5,954 bases of DNA from contig NYTN01000018.1 of assembly GCA_002683515.1 (NCBI GenBank), positions 1 to 5,954 on the forward strand, given 5' to 3'. Shown in pieces: positions 1 to 5,819 of the stretch (position 1 is its first letter; each line of letters starts with the position of its first letter). The stretch comes from Rhodobiaceae bacterium. Lineage in GTDB: Bacteria > Pseudomonadota > Alphaproteobacteria > RS24. The notes under the pieces are model-generated. The model did not search any database, was not told the DNA's origin, and saw only the letters and a program-made list of their open reading frames with translations. A program made the translations under genes and the position numbers.

Positions 1-334
1 ACAAACAAACACCCATTTGTTTTTAGTAGCGCACCCGCGCAAAATAGAATCCGAAAACGGACGGTATAAAAAACCAACGCTTTATGACATTAGCGGTTCA
101 GCCGATTTTTTCAATAAGGCCTACAACGGTTTAATTGTTTACCGCTGCATTGGTGAACGTACTAAATTCAAATCCGACGTGGTTAAGATATACATTGAAA
201 AGGTCAAACGAAAAGAAAATGGACAATTAGGCGATTTTGATATTGCACCGGATTTTAACAATGGCGGGATTTATAAAGACATTGATTTGGAAACAAAAAA
301 ATTTGAAGTTATTAAAGATAATATCCCGTTTTAA
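1..334 (+). CDS. Replicative DNA helicase, DnaB/Twinkle-like, C-terminal fragment
   Basis: This is the last 110 or so residues of a gene that begins left of the window; the first whole codon is at base 2 and the frame is open to the edge. The visible protein starts with NTHLFLVAHPRK and then has LYDISGSADFFNKAYNGLIVYR-like sequence followed by KIYIEKVKRKENGQLGDF. The LVAHPRK strand, the ISGSADFFNKA block and the basic VEKVKRKE strand match the end of the RecA-fold ATPase domain of hexameric Twinkle/T7 gp4-type primase-helicases common in phages. Such enzymes unwind phage DNA 5' to 3' at the fork using NTP. Any primase or TOPRIM part would lie upstream and is not seen. A TTG at 17 is internal and is not the true start. 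The stop is 2 nt before the next gene, suggesting a shared transcript. Confidence 0.85.
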   Translation, partial: QTNTHLFLVAHPRKIESENGRYKKPTLYDISGSADFFNKAYNGLIVYRCIGERTKFKSDVVKIYIEKVKRKENGQLGDFDIAPDFNNGGIYKDIDLETKKFEVIKDNIPF

Positions 335-336
335 TT

Positions 337-555
337 ATGGCCAAGGCAATACAACCCACACCCGAACATCAAAAGGCGCTTAAATGGTGCTTAAAAAACG
401 AAATAAAGGTATCACAACACCCAACATTAAAGGGTTTGCGCGTTGAAATAAACAATCGTGGCACCCGGATTTTGTCCCCGGAAACATATTCCAAAATCCA
501 AGCAAATAATAAATGTTGGGAATTATATTTGTATCTTTACAAAAAATATTATTAG
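337..555 (+). CDS. Small protein of unknown function (72 aa)
   Basis: The ATG lies 2 nt after the helicase stop (taa-tt-atg), so the gene is almost certainly co-transcribed with the helicase. The product is basic, with a Lys/Gln/His-rich first half (MAKAIQPTPEHQKALKWC), a short likely beta hairpin (GLRVEINNRGTRIL), and an aromatic tail WELYLYLYKKYY. There is no signal peptide or membrane helix. I do not recognise the family. Position next to a replicative helicase suggests an accessory of replication or early takeover, but that is guilt by association only. Its last codons contain a promoter-like box that may serve the next gene. Confidence 0.7.
   Translation: MAKAIQPTPEHQKALKWCLKNEIKVSQHPTLKGLRVEINNRGTRILSPETYSKIQANNKCWELYLYLYKKYY
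531..545 (+). promoter_or_regulatory. Possible promoter box GTATnTTTACAAAAA, copy 1 (inside gene end)
   Basis: GTATCTTTACAAAAA matches at 14 of 15 positions the boxes before the portal and protease genes, and lies 12 nt upstream of the ATG at 558. TATCTTTA differs from the Bacteroidetes -7 consensus TAnnTTTG only in its last base. It also encodes YLYKK in the preceding gene, so the match may be chance, and no well-spaced TTG/TTTG -33 element precedes it. Confidence 0.3.
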
Positions 556-557
556 TT

Positions 558-740
558 ATGCGATTAAATTTTAATACAATTATTTATCCGATTTACGGTT
601 GCTTAATAGGCGTTAATTATTGGAATTCAACAATGGATCACGTTGTTGTTGAATCAGCAGCCGAAGACGCCGACGAACATTGTTTGGAATTTCATTTGTT
701 TGTGATTGGTATTTCCTTTGTTTGGTACACCGATAAATAA
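558..740 (+). CDS. Small protein of unknown function (60 aa)
   Basis: The ATG at 558 is chosen because it lies 2 nt after the previous stop (tag-tt-atg), the same spacing as the gene before it; an in-frame ATG at 513 would give 15 more residues but overlaps the preceding gene by 43 nt. The product begins MRLNFNTIIYPIYGCLIGVNY, has an acidic middle (ESAAEDADEHCLEFH), and ends with a hydrophobic strand HLFVIGISFVWYTDK. The two hydrophobic stretches are short and interrupted, so they look more like beta strands than membrane helices, though a weak membrane association cannot be excluded. I do not recognise the family. It closes the replication-side gene run: an A/T-rich palindromic gap and a new promoter follow. 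Confidence 0.6.
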   Translation: MRLNFNTIIYPIYGCLIGVNYWNSTMDHVVVESAAEDADEHCLEFHLFVIGISFVWYTDK

Positions 741-781
741 AAAGTTTTCGTAAATTTTCGTAAAAATTTAAAAAAAACTTT
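741..781. repeat. Nested A/T-rich inverted repeat
   Basis: An outer arm AAAGTTTT (741-748) pairs with AAAACTTT (774-781), and an inner arm AAATTTT (752-758) pairs with AAAATTT (763-769) around a 4-nt loop. It begins directly after the stop codon of the preceding gene and is followed by a T-rich run. It could be a weak terminator for the replication-side transcript or an operator for the promoter at 790-820. The low GC of the stem argues against an efficient terminator. Confidence 0.5.
745..764 (+). repeat. Perfect tandem 10-bp direct repeat TTTTCGTAAA
   Basis: TTTTCGTAAA occurs twice head-to-tail at 745-754 and 755-764, about 25 nt upstream of the -33 element of the next promoter. A 10-bp period places both copies on the same face of the helix, which fits a site for a dimeric or cooperative DNA-binding protein. 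The regulatory role is inference. Confidence 0.6.
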
Positions 782-789
782 CATTTTTG

Positions 790-820
790 TTTGGTAATTG
801 AAAAAATTCTTTTACTTTTG
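790..820 (+). promoter_or_regulatory. Bacteroidetes-type promoter (-33 TTTG, -7 TACTTTTG)
   Basis: TTTG at 790-793 and TACTTTTG at 813-820 are separated by 19 nt, matching the known Bacteroidetes primary sigma-factor promoter TTG-N17-23-TAnnTTTG. Transcription would start shortly after 820, giving an A-rich leader of roughly 30 nt (AATAACAAAC then a run of nine A) before the ATG at 857. This is the best promoter in the window. Confidence 0.75.
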
Positions 821-856
821 TACTATCAAACAATAACAAACTAAAAAAAAACAATT

Positions 857-1081
857 ATGTATAAAGACGAAAACATTAAAAAATTAGTAGAATTATTAAC
901 TAAAAGAAATCGACCAATTGAAAATATTATTTTCAGAGCAAAAAAAATTGGCATAGAATCTGAAGAAGTTGTCAAATCGATGGATTTATTATTAGAATTA
1001 AAAGTAGTAAAAACAGAAATTGTTGAAATTGGCGACGGTTGGAATACGAGAGATAAAGAAACAAGATTTGTTTTAGCTTAA
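857..1081 (+). CDS. Small AT-rich orphan protein, possible winged-helix fold (74 aa)
   Basis: The ATG at 857 follows an A-rich leader behind a good promoter. The product MYKDENIKKLVELLTKR... is rich in Lys, Glu and Ile. It appears to be two or three helices (residues 1-48, including IENIIFRAKKIGI and SEEVVKSMDLLLEL) followed by two strands joined by a turn (VVKTEIVEIGDGWN, ETRFVLA). That layout resembles a small winged helix, but this is pattern reading without a recognised family. By hand count its GC is about 26%, well below the neighbouring terminase genes at around 40%, and it uses AAA, GAA, TTA and AGA codons heavily. It has its own promoter upstream and terminator downstream, the usual shape of a phage moron: a cargo gene expressed independently. 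A regulator of the palindrome upstream is possible but unproven. Confidence 0.75.
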   Translation: MYKDENIKKLVELLTKRNRPIENIIFRAKKIGIESEEVVKSMDLLLELKVVKTEIVEIGDGWNTRDKETRFVLA

Positions 1082-1121
1082 AAAAACAACAACGGGAATG
1101 AATGGACATAACCCCGGAACC

Positions 1122-1154
1122 AAAAACCCTTACAGACGTGTAGGGGTTTTTTTT
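1122..1154 (+). terminator. Strong intrinsic (Rho-independent) terminator
   Basis: The arm AAAAACCCTTACA (1122-1134) pairs over 13 bp with TGTAGGGGTTTTT (1139-1151), with one G-U wobble, around a GACG loop, and runs into eight T (1147-1154). The A run on the left arm could make it act in both directions. It lies about 40 nt after the small AT-rich gene and just before the terminase genes, so it separates the two transcription units. Confidence 0.85.
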
Positions 1155-1172
1155 ATGCTCGTTTATTTTGTT

Positions 1173-1180
1173 TAAATTTG
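1173..1180 (+). promoter_or_regulatory. Candidate -7 promoter element TAAATTTG for the packaging module
   Basis: TAAATTTG fits the TAnnTTTG consensus exactly and ends 4 nt before the small-terminase ATG. A start point a few nt downstream would fall at or beside the start codon, giving a leaderless or nearly leaderless mRNA. No clear -33 TTG is found 17-23 nt upstream, where the T8 run of the terminator lies, so it may be weak or need an activator. A promoter is expected here because the preceding terminator would stop read-through. Confidence 0.5.
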
Positions 1181-1184
1181 CAAT

Positions 1185-1535
1185 ATGGCAACAAAAACCA
1201 ACATATTAAAAAACAATTTGATTGAAGCGTTGGAACAATCATTGGGAATTGTGACGACCGCTTGCAAAAAAGTCAAATGCAATCGTTCAACGTTTTACAA
1301 GTATTACAACAACGACAAAGTATTCCGGGCAAAGGTTGACGACTTGCAAAATCTTACATTGGATTTTGTTGAATCACAATTGCACGAACAAATCAAAGAG
1401 GGCAACACAACGGCAACAATATTTTATTTAAAAACAAAAGGAAAAAAACGCGGATTCATTGAACGCCAGGAAATACAAATGGACGGAAGCATTGAATCAA
1501 AAGTCATTGAATGGACACCGGCAAAGGACAAATAA
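1185..1535 (+). CDS. terS: Terminase small subunit (DNA-recognition component)
   Basis: This 116-residue protein has an N-terminal helix-turn-helix at about residues 12-41 (LIEALEQSLGIVTTACKKVKCNRSTFYKYY), in which TACKKVKCNRSTFYKY reads as the turn and recognition helix. A helical middle (46-72) and the phrase TATIFYLKTKGKKRGFIER (76-94) are typical of small terminases from Bacteroidetes phages. The family binds the packaging site on concatemeric DNA as a ring-shaped oligomer and stimulates the large subunit. The start ATG is preceded by CAAT with no Shine-Dalgarno. The gene overlaps the large-subunit gene by 25 nt in another frame, which implies translational coupling. An HTH regulator is an alternative from sequence alone, but the position makes the terminase role much more likely. 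Confidence 0.85.
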   Translation: MATKTNILKNNLIEALEQSLGIVTTACKKVKCNRSTFYKYYNNDKVFRAKVDDLQNLTLDFVESQLHEQIKEGNTTATIFYLKTKGKKRGFIERQEIQMDGSIESKVIEWTPAKDK

Positions 1536-2689
1536 AAGAGTTTTGCAACGTTCAATTTTATCAAACGTTGAATTCAAAGGCTCGAATTAAAGTACATCAA
1601 GGCGGGACGCGTTCCGGGAAAACTTATGCGATTTGTCAATTCTTAATTTATAAGCTAACAACAACCAAAAAGCCGATCACGATTTCAATTGTCCGGAAAA
1701 CATTGCCGGCGCTTAAAAGGTCGGTATTACGCGATTTTATAAGCATTGCTACTAAATTAGGGGTTTACTATAAAGGCGAACACAACAAAGCGGAAAACAC
1801 GTTCAAATTCAATGGCTCGATTGTTCAATTCTTATCAACCGACGACCCGCAAAAAATTAGGGGCGCCAAACACGATATTTGTTTTTTGAACGAGGCCAAC
1901 GAATTGACGTTTGAGGATTTTCGTCAATTAAATATGCGGACCGTTGGCGAATTGATTATTGACTTCAACCCGTCAGACCCGGTGCATTGGCTTTACAATG
2001 AAGTGATTGAACGCGACGATTCGGATTTGTTTATCACAACGTACAAAGACAATCAATTTTTGCCGTCTGAATTGGTCCAGGAAATCGAACGCATTAAATT
2101 AAGGGACCCGGATTATTGGCGCGTTTATGGTGAGGGACAACGCGCGGTATTTTCAGACCGTCAAATCTTTACAAATTGGAAATATATTCCATTGTCCGAA
2201 TTTCCAGAGTTTGACGAAACGGTCATCGGCTTGGATTTTGGATTCACTAATGACGAATTGGCGATTGTTGAAGTTGGTAAAATTAAAGACCGTTTGTATA
2301 TAAATGAATTAATGTACAAAAAAGGAATGACCAATCGCGACATTGCGAATTTTCTTAAAAACATTGGCAAAGCCGATGTGTTATGTTATTGCGATTCAGC
2401 GGAACCCAAATCAATTGTTGAATTGCGTCAAATGGGCGTATTGGCAAAAGGTGCGACAAAGGGCGCCGGATCAATTAGCGCCGGAATCAGTTTATTAAAG
2501 GAACACGAAATATTTGTTTCGGAACAATCGACAAACCTAAAACACGAACAACACACATATTTTTGGCAGCGGTTAAAAGATAATACAATCATCAACAAAC
2601 CGATTGATGCCAACAATCATTTAATGGACGCGCTTCGATATGCAGTTTATTCAAAACATAGAAACCGAACTGAATTCTTTGTTGTATAA
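1511..2689 (+). CDS. terL: Terminase large subunit (packaging ATPase and nuclease), PBSX-like
   Basis: At 392 residues this is a typical length for a compact PBSX/Terminase_3-type large terminase. The N-terminal ATPase shows Walker A GGTRSGKT at 31-38, a Walker B-like strand DICFLNEAN at 122-130 with catalytic Glu128 (Asn stands where Asp is usual, common in this group), and a coupling motif DFNPS at 151-155. The C-terminal RNase H-like nuclease starts with GLDFGFTND (240-248, metal ligand Asp242), continues with YCDSAEPKS (Asp295), and ends with HLMDALRYAVY (Asp373). All key residues are present, so both activities should be intact. It cuts phage concatemers and drives DNA through the portal by ATP hydrolysis. 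The ATG at 1511 lies inside the end of terS; the next in-frame Met (residue 142) would delete Walker A. Confidence 0.97.
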   Translation: MDTGKGQIKEFCNVQFYQTLNSKARIKVHQGGTRSGKTYAICQFLIYKLTTTKKPITISIVRKTLPALKRSVLRDFISIATKLGVYYKGEHNKAENTFKFNGSIVQFLSTDDPQKIRGAKHDICFLNEANELTFEDFRQLNMRTVGELIIDFNPSDPVHWLYNEVIERDDSDLFITTYKDNQFLPSELVQEIERIKLRDPDYWRVYGEGQRAVFSDRQIFTNWKYIPLSEFPEFDETVIGLDFGFTNDELAIVEVGKIKDRLYINELMYKKGMTNRDIANFLKNIGKADVLCYCDSAEPKSIVELRQMGVLAKGATKGAGSISAGISLLKEHEIFVSEQSTNLKHEQHTYFWQRLKDNTIINKPIDANNHLMDALRYAVYSKHRNRTEFFVV

Positions 2690-2707
2690 AAAACTATTTT
2701 AAATTTT

Positions 2708-2722
2708 GTATTTTTACAAAAA
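2708..2722 (+). promoter_or_regulatory. Promoter-like box GTATnTTTACAAAAA, copy 2, before the portal gene
   Basis: GTATTTTTACAAAAA lies 19 nt upstream of the portal ATG in the only sizeable gap of the head operon. The surrounding TATTTTTACAAAAATTTTAT (2709-2728) is identical at 19 of 20 positions to the sequence before the protease gene. TATTTTTA is one base off the Bacteroidetes -7 consensus. A TTG at 2682-2684 is the nearest -33 candidate but its 24-nt spacer is long. Confidence 0.5.
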
Positions 2723-2741
2723 TTTTATATCAAAATAAAAT

Positions 2742-4976
2742 ATGGCTTCTCTTTTTGACCGTTTCAAATCCCTATTAATTAAAAATTCACAACAAACGGC
2801 GCAACAATACAATCGCGCCGTGTATAATTATATTGGTAATTCAATCGTTTGGAATGACGAAAATGATGACGCATATATTACAGAGGGTTACAGAAAAAAC
2901 GCGACGATTTATTCGCTTATTAATATAATAACAAAGGCCGCAACAACAATTCCGTTCCAGGTTTACGAAAAGACAAACGAAAATGATTACAAGCGTTACA
3001 AGGCGTTAACATCGGGAACGTTTGACGCATCATCTATACACAAAGCCGCGATATTACAAAAACGGTCATTGGTTGAATTACAAGACACGGAATTACATAA
3101 AATATTGGAACGCCCAAACCCCGCGCAATCTTACAATTCGTTTATATCTGAATTGATTGCATTCGGTAAATTAACTGGAAACCGCTATATTTATGGGATT
3201 GGACCGGACACCGGCGCGAATGTTGGGAAATATACCGAACTTTATGTGATGCCGTCGCAAATTATGGAAATCGTTTCCAATGGCATAATGGAACCCGTTT
3301 CAAAATATCGTGTTGAATACAACGGCACGTTTGAAATTGAAGCGGCCGAAATATGCCACATTAAGGATTTCAATCCGTACTATGACGGCACCGGTTCACA
3401 TTTGTATGGCCAATCGCCATTGCGTGCGGGAATGCGATCGTTGACCACAAACAACGAAGCAACACAAACCGGCGTTAAGTACCTACAAAACCAAACGGCG
3501 CGTGGATTATTAATGTCCGACGAGGGCGATATTAATGAAGTACAAGCGCAACAATTAAAAGACAAATTCCGAAAACAATTTCAAGGTTCCGACAATGCCG
3601 GGGACGTTATTATCACACCGAAAAAATTAAGTTGGGTTAATTTTGGATTGAATGCCGCGGACGTTTCGTTGATTGAACAATACAACGCATCGATTAAAGA
3701 TTTATGTAATATTTACAACGTGCCGGTTCAACTATTAAACAATACCGAATCCGCTTCTTATAACAATATGAAAGAAGCTAAAAAAGCATTGTATCAAAAT
3801 TGCGTCATTCCGGAATTGTTAAAGATAAAAGACGAATTAAATCGTTGGTTGGCGCCTAAATTTGGGGACAAACTTTGCATTGAATTTGATTTTTCAGTTG
3901 TTCCAGAACTGCAAGAGGAAACCGACAAAGTCGTGGACCAATTATCAAAGGCGTGGTGGATCACACCAAACGAAAAACGTGCCGCGATGAATTACGGAAA
4001 AGATGAGGACACAACCGAATTGGACGATTATTTTGTCCCGGCGAATCTTATTCCGGTAAAATCAAACGATGTTGATATCCCAATGGAATCGGTTGACGTT
4101 GATGTCAATAAATTTTTGAGCAAAAAATTAGTGCCGGGAATGACGGACGTTTATACAACCGTTGAGGAAGCCGAAGCGCGTGCCGAAGAATTAAACGGAA
4201 GCGGTTCACACGAACATAATTTTGACGGCGATGTTGTTTATATGCCTTTTGAATCGCATGCGGAATACCAAGACGCGATTGACGAACAAAAATATCACGA
4301 GGGTAAACCACACGACGACGACGAAAACGATAAAAAACAAATTTCGGAACGCCTAAAAAAGGCGTTAAAAAAAAAAGCGGACGACCACAATGAAGCCGTA
4401 AACAACGCCGCAAGCAAAAAAACAAACGTTCCAACGCTTTTTAAGGTATATGAACGCGGAATCGGTGCATATAGAACAAACCCGCAAAGCGTTCGGCCAA
4501 ATGTAACGTCACCGCAAATGTGGGCGATGGCTCGCGTCAATTCTTATTTATACGCGCTTAAAAACGGCAAATTTAGAAGTGGCAAACACGACACCGATTT
4601 ATTGCCAGAGGGACACCCAATGAGTAGCAAAGACAAACCAACAGAAAAGGCCGAAACGTTTTCTAATTATCCACAAACCGCAACAAACAACGCTAAACGA
4701 ATGATTGAATGGCGCGAAAAATACGGCGATGAGGTTCAAGCGGGAACAATGACCGGTTGGCGACGCGCCCGTATGTTGGCAAACCGCGAACCATTAACGA
4801 TTGAAATGTTGAACCGCGTTAAATCATTTTTTGCACGTCACGAGGGCAACCAAACAATTGCGGAACGTTACAAAGACACCCCCTGGCGCGACAATGGTTT
4901 TGTTTCCTGGAATTTATGGGGCGGTACTGCAATGCGCGATTGGGTGAATAAAAAGTTGAACGACTTAAAAGAATAG
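2742..4976 (+). CDS. Portal protein, HK97-type, with long C-terminal extension
   Basis: Residues 1-435 are an HK97/Phage_portal-type core: the early helix block ATIYSLINIITKAATTIPFQVYEK (54-77), the ERPNPAQSYNSF motif (123-134), LTGNRYIYGIGP (144-155), HIKDFNPYYDGTGSHLYGQSPL (206-227), and the crown/stem region with LLNNTESASYNNMKEAKKALYQNCVIPEL (331-359). The portal is a dodecameric ring at one head vertex through which DNA enters and leaves and to which the large terminase docks. HK97-type portals are usually about 400-500 residues; this one is 744. The extra 300 residues are described as a separate entry. ATG 2742 follows an A/T-rich leader (AAATAAAAT) without Shine-Dalgarno. A ten-A run at 4367-4376 lies in the lysine-rich linker (residues 542-545). 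The stop is 1 nt before the Mu F-like gene. Confidence 0.95.
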   Translation: MASLFDRFKSLLIKNSQQTAQQYNRAVYNYIGNSIVWNDENDDAYITEGYRKNATIYSLINIITKAATTIPFQVYEKTNENDYKRYKALTSGTFDASSIHKAAILQKRSLVELQDTELHKILERPNPAQSYNSFISELIAFGKLTGNRYIYGIGPDTGANVGKYTELYVMPSQIMEIVSNGIMEPVSKYRVEYNGTFEIEAAEICHIKDFNPYYDGTGSHLYGQSPLRAGMRSLTTNNEATQTGVKYLQNQTARGLLMSDEGDINEVQAQQLKDKFRKQFQGSDNAGDVIITPKKLSWVNFGLNAADVSLIEQYNASIKDLCNIYNVPVQLLNNTESASYNNMKEAKKALYQNCVIPELLKIKDELNRWLAPKFGDKLCIEFDFSVVPELQEETDKVVDQLSKAWWITPNEKRAAMNYGKDEDTTELDDYFVPANLIPVKSNDVDIPMESVDVDVNKFLSKKLVPGMTDVYTTVEEAEARAEELNGSGSHEHNFDGDVVYMPFESHAEYQDAIDEQKYHEGKPHDDDENDKKQISERLKKALKKKADDHNEAVNNAASKKTNVPTLFKVYERGIGAYRTNPQSVRPNVTSPQMWAMARVNSYLYALKNGKFRSGKHDTDLLPEGHPMSSKDKPTEKAETFSNYPQTATNNAKRMIEWREKYGDEVQAGTMTGWRRARMLANREPLTIEMLNRVKSFFARHEGNQTIAERYKDTPWRDNGFVSWNLWGGTAMRDWVNKKLNDLKE
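4059..4973 (+). other. Portal C-terminal extension: three phage-type segments of unknown function
   Basis: After the portal core (from about residue 440) come: a segment with TVEEAEARAEEL and GSGSHEH...VVYMPFESHAEY (473-509); a charged linker with DDDEND and lysine runs (520-560); a segment LFKVYERGIGAYRTNP...SPQMWAMARVNSYL (566-603) ending in DTDLLPEGHP; and a final segment of about 100 residues with GWRRARMLANREPLT, RVKSFFARHEGN and WNLWGGTAMRDWV (672-735). I recall similar blocks (GxxAYRTxxxxxxxxxxWAMARVNSF and SFFARHE...W.LWGG) as movable modules at the ends of assorted phage head proteins, but I cannot name the families with certainty and know no assigned function. It is continuous in frame with the portal, with no stop or start signal between them. 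Confidence 0.7.
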
Positions 4977-4977
4977 T

Positions 4978-5814
4978 TTGAAATTAGATCGGGATAAATG
5001 GCAAACGGATTTTGAAAAGCAATTGGATATTTCTGAAAAAAAACAAATTGCAATTGTTAAACGTTTTTATAAAAGCGAATACAACAAAGGCATTGATTCG
5101 TTTATTGCGGACGGTCAAACAAACTTTTTAAATTTATTTGATGACAAACCATTGTTAAAAATTTATTCCGATTTATATACACAAATTGGAATTCGATTTG
5201 CTAATTGGTACGCTAAAAATTTTGAAAAGTATTTGACTAAACAAATTGACACATCAAATTTAAACGATATTTGGGCCGCACGGTTTGCAGCGTTGGGAAT
5301 ATCTGTCGGCTCGCAACGCGTGACGTTGGTTTCTGGTACTGCAAAACAAACGCTTATTCGAATCACACAACGATTGATGTCCGATCCGGAATTTATGACA
5401 TTGGGCGCCGTTGAAAAGGGCCGTATATTACGCAGCCAATTTAATAGATATTCACAATTCCAGGCGGAACGATTGGTTCGAACCGAAGCAACGGCCGCGG
5501 CTAATTTTGCGACGTCAGAAGCCGCAACAACTATTTTTCCGGGTGACCAATTACAAAAGGAATGGATTGCAAGTTTTGACGATAGGACACGAAGCACCCA
5601 TTCAGAAGCCGACGGACAAATCGTTGACCAAAACGCGCCGTTTTTAGTTGGCGGCTCACAAATGATGTTTCCGGGTGATCCAAGCGCGCCGGCAAGTGAA
5701 GTTATAAATTGCCGTTGCTCAATTGCTCACATACCAAAAGAGGGTGCGCAAACTATTGGTGAGATTCAAAATATTGGTTTAGGGATTTCCGCCGGTGGAT
5801 TTAATAATTTTTAA
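4978..5814 (+). CDS. Mu F-like head morphogenesis protein (SPP1 gp7 family)
   Basis: The 278-residue product has a helical N-terminal half and a C-terminal Mu F/SPP1 gp7 domain: RLVRTEATAAAN (165-176), EWIASFDDRTRSTHSEADG (195-213), FPGDP (231-235) and INCRCSIAHIP (243-253). The RTE, DDRTRxxH, DG and NCRC signatures are all in place. Family members are minor head proteins, a few copies per virion, usually bound to the portal and ejected or involved in DNA delivery; they are regularly encoded right after the portal, as here. The start is a TTG 1 nt after the portal stop (tag-t-ttg): a stop at 4966 excludes any upstream start, and the first in-frame ATG is at residue 134, too late. Translation is probably coupled to the portal. 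It ends soon after the Mu F domain with no fused toxin or enzyme domain. Confidence 0.92.
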   Translation: MKLDRDKWQTDFEKQLDISEKKQIAIVKRFYKSEYNKGIDSFIADGQTNFLNLFDDKPLLKIYSDLYTQIGIRFANWYAKNFEKYLTKQIDTSNLNDIWAARFAALGISVGSQRVTLVSGTAKQTLIRITQRLMSDPEFMTLGAVEKGRILRSQFNRYSQFQAERLVRTEATAAANFATSEAATTIFPGDQLQKEWIASFDDRTRSTHSEADGQIVDQNAPFLVGGSQMMFPGDPSAPASEVINCRCSIAHIPKEGAQTIGEIQNIGLGISAGGFNNF

Positions 5815-5819
5815 AAATC

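Noticed and set aside
122..130. Asn in place of Asp in the large-terminase Walker B motif (residue 127) taken as inactivation
   Set aside because: The catalytic Glu128 and all nuclease acids are present, and hhhNE forms are common in this terminase group; coordinates here are residue numbers of that protein.
513..557. Upstream in-frame ATG that would lengthen the small gene at 558 by 15 residues
   Set aside because: It would overlap the preceding gene by 43 nt, whereas the ATG at 558 repeats the 2-nt stop-start spacing of the neighbouring junction.
1098..1175. 25-codon frame in the gap before the small terminase
   Set aside because: It reads straight through the intrinsic terminator hairpin and T run; the apparent codons are explained by that structure.
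1082..1184. Possible cos/pac packaging site next to the terminase genes
   Set aside because: Location is suggestive, but the only structure seen is a normal terminator and a -7 element; nothing marks a cleavage site.
4105..4540. Two - strand open frames of 109 and 81 codons under the portal extension
   Set aside because: Shadows of the portal gene; translations are Arg/Phe/Leu-rich with no domain, and the + strand frame is continuous with the portal.
5163..5597. 144-codon open frame on the - strand
   Set aside because: It lies fully antisense to the Mu F-like gene, whose conserved motifs fix the coding strand; no start context or recognisable product.
5411..5647. 78-codon + strand frame within the Mu F-like gene
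   Set aside because: Overlaps the conserved Mu F domain in another frame; low-complexity translation without recognisable features.
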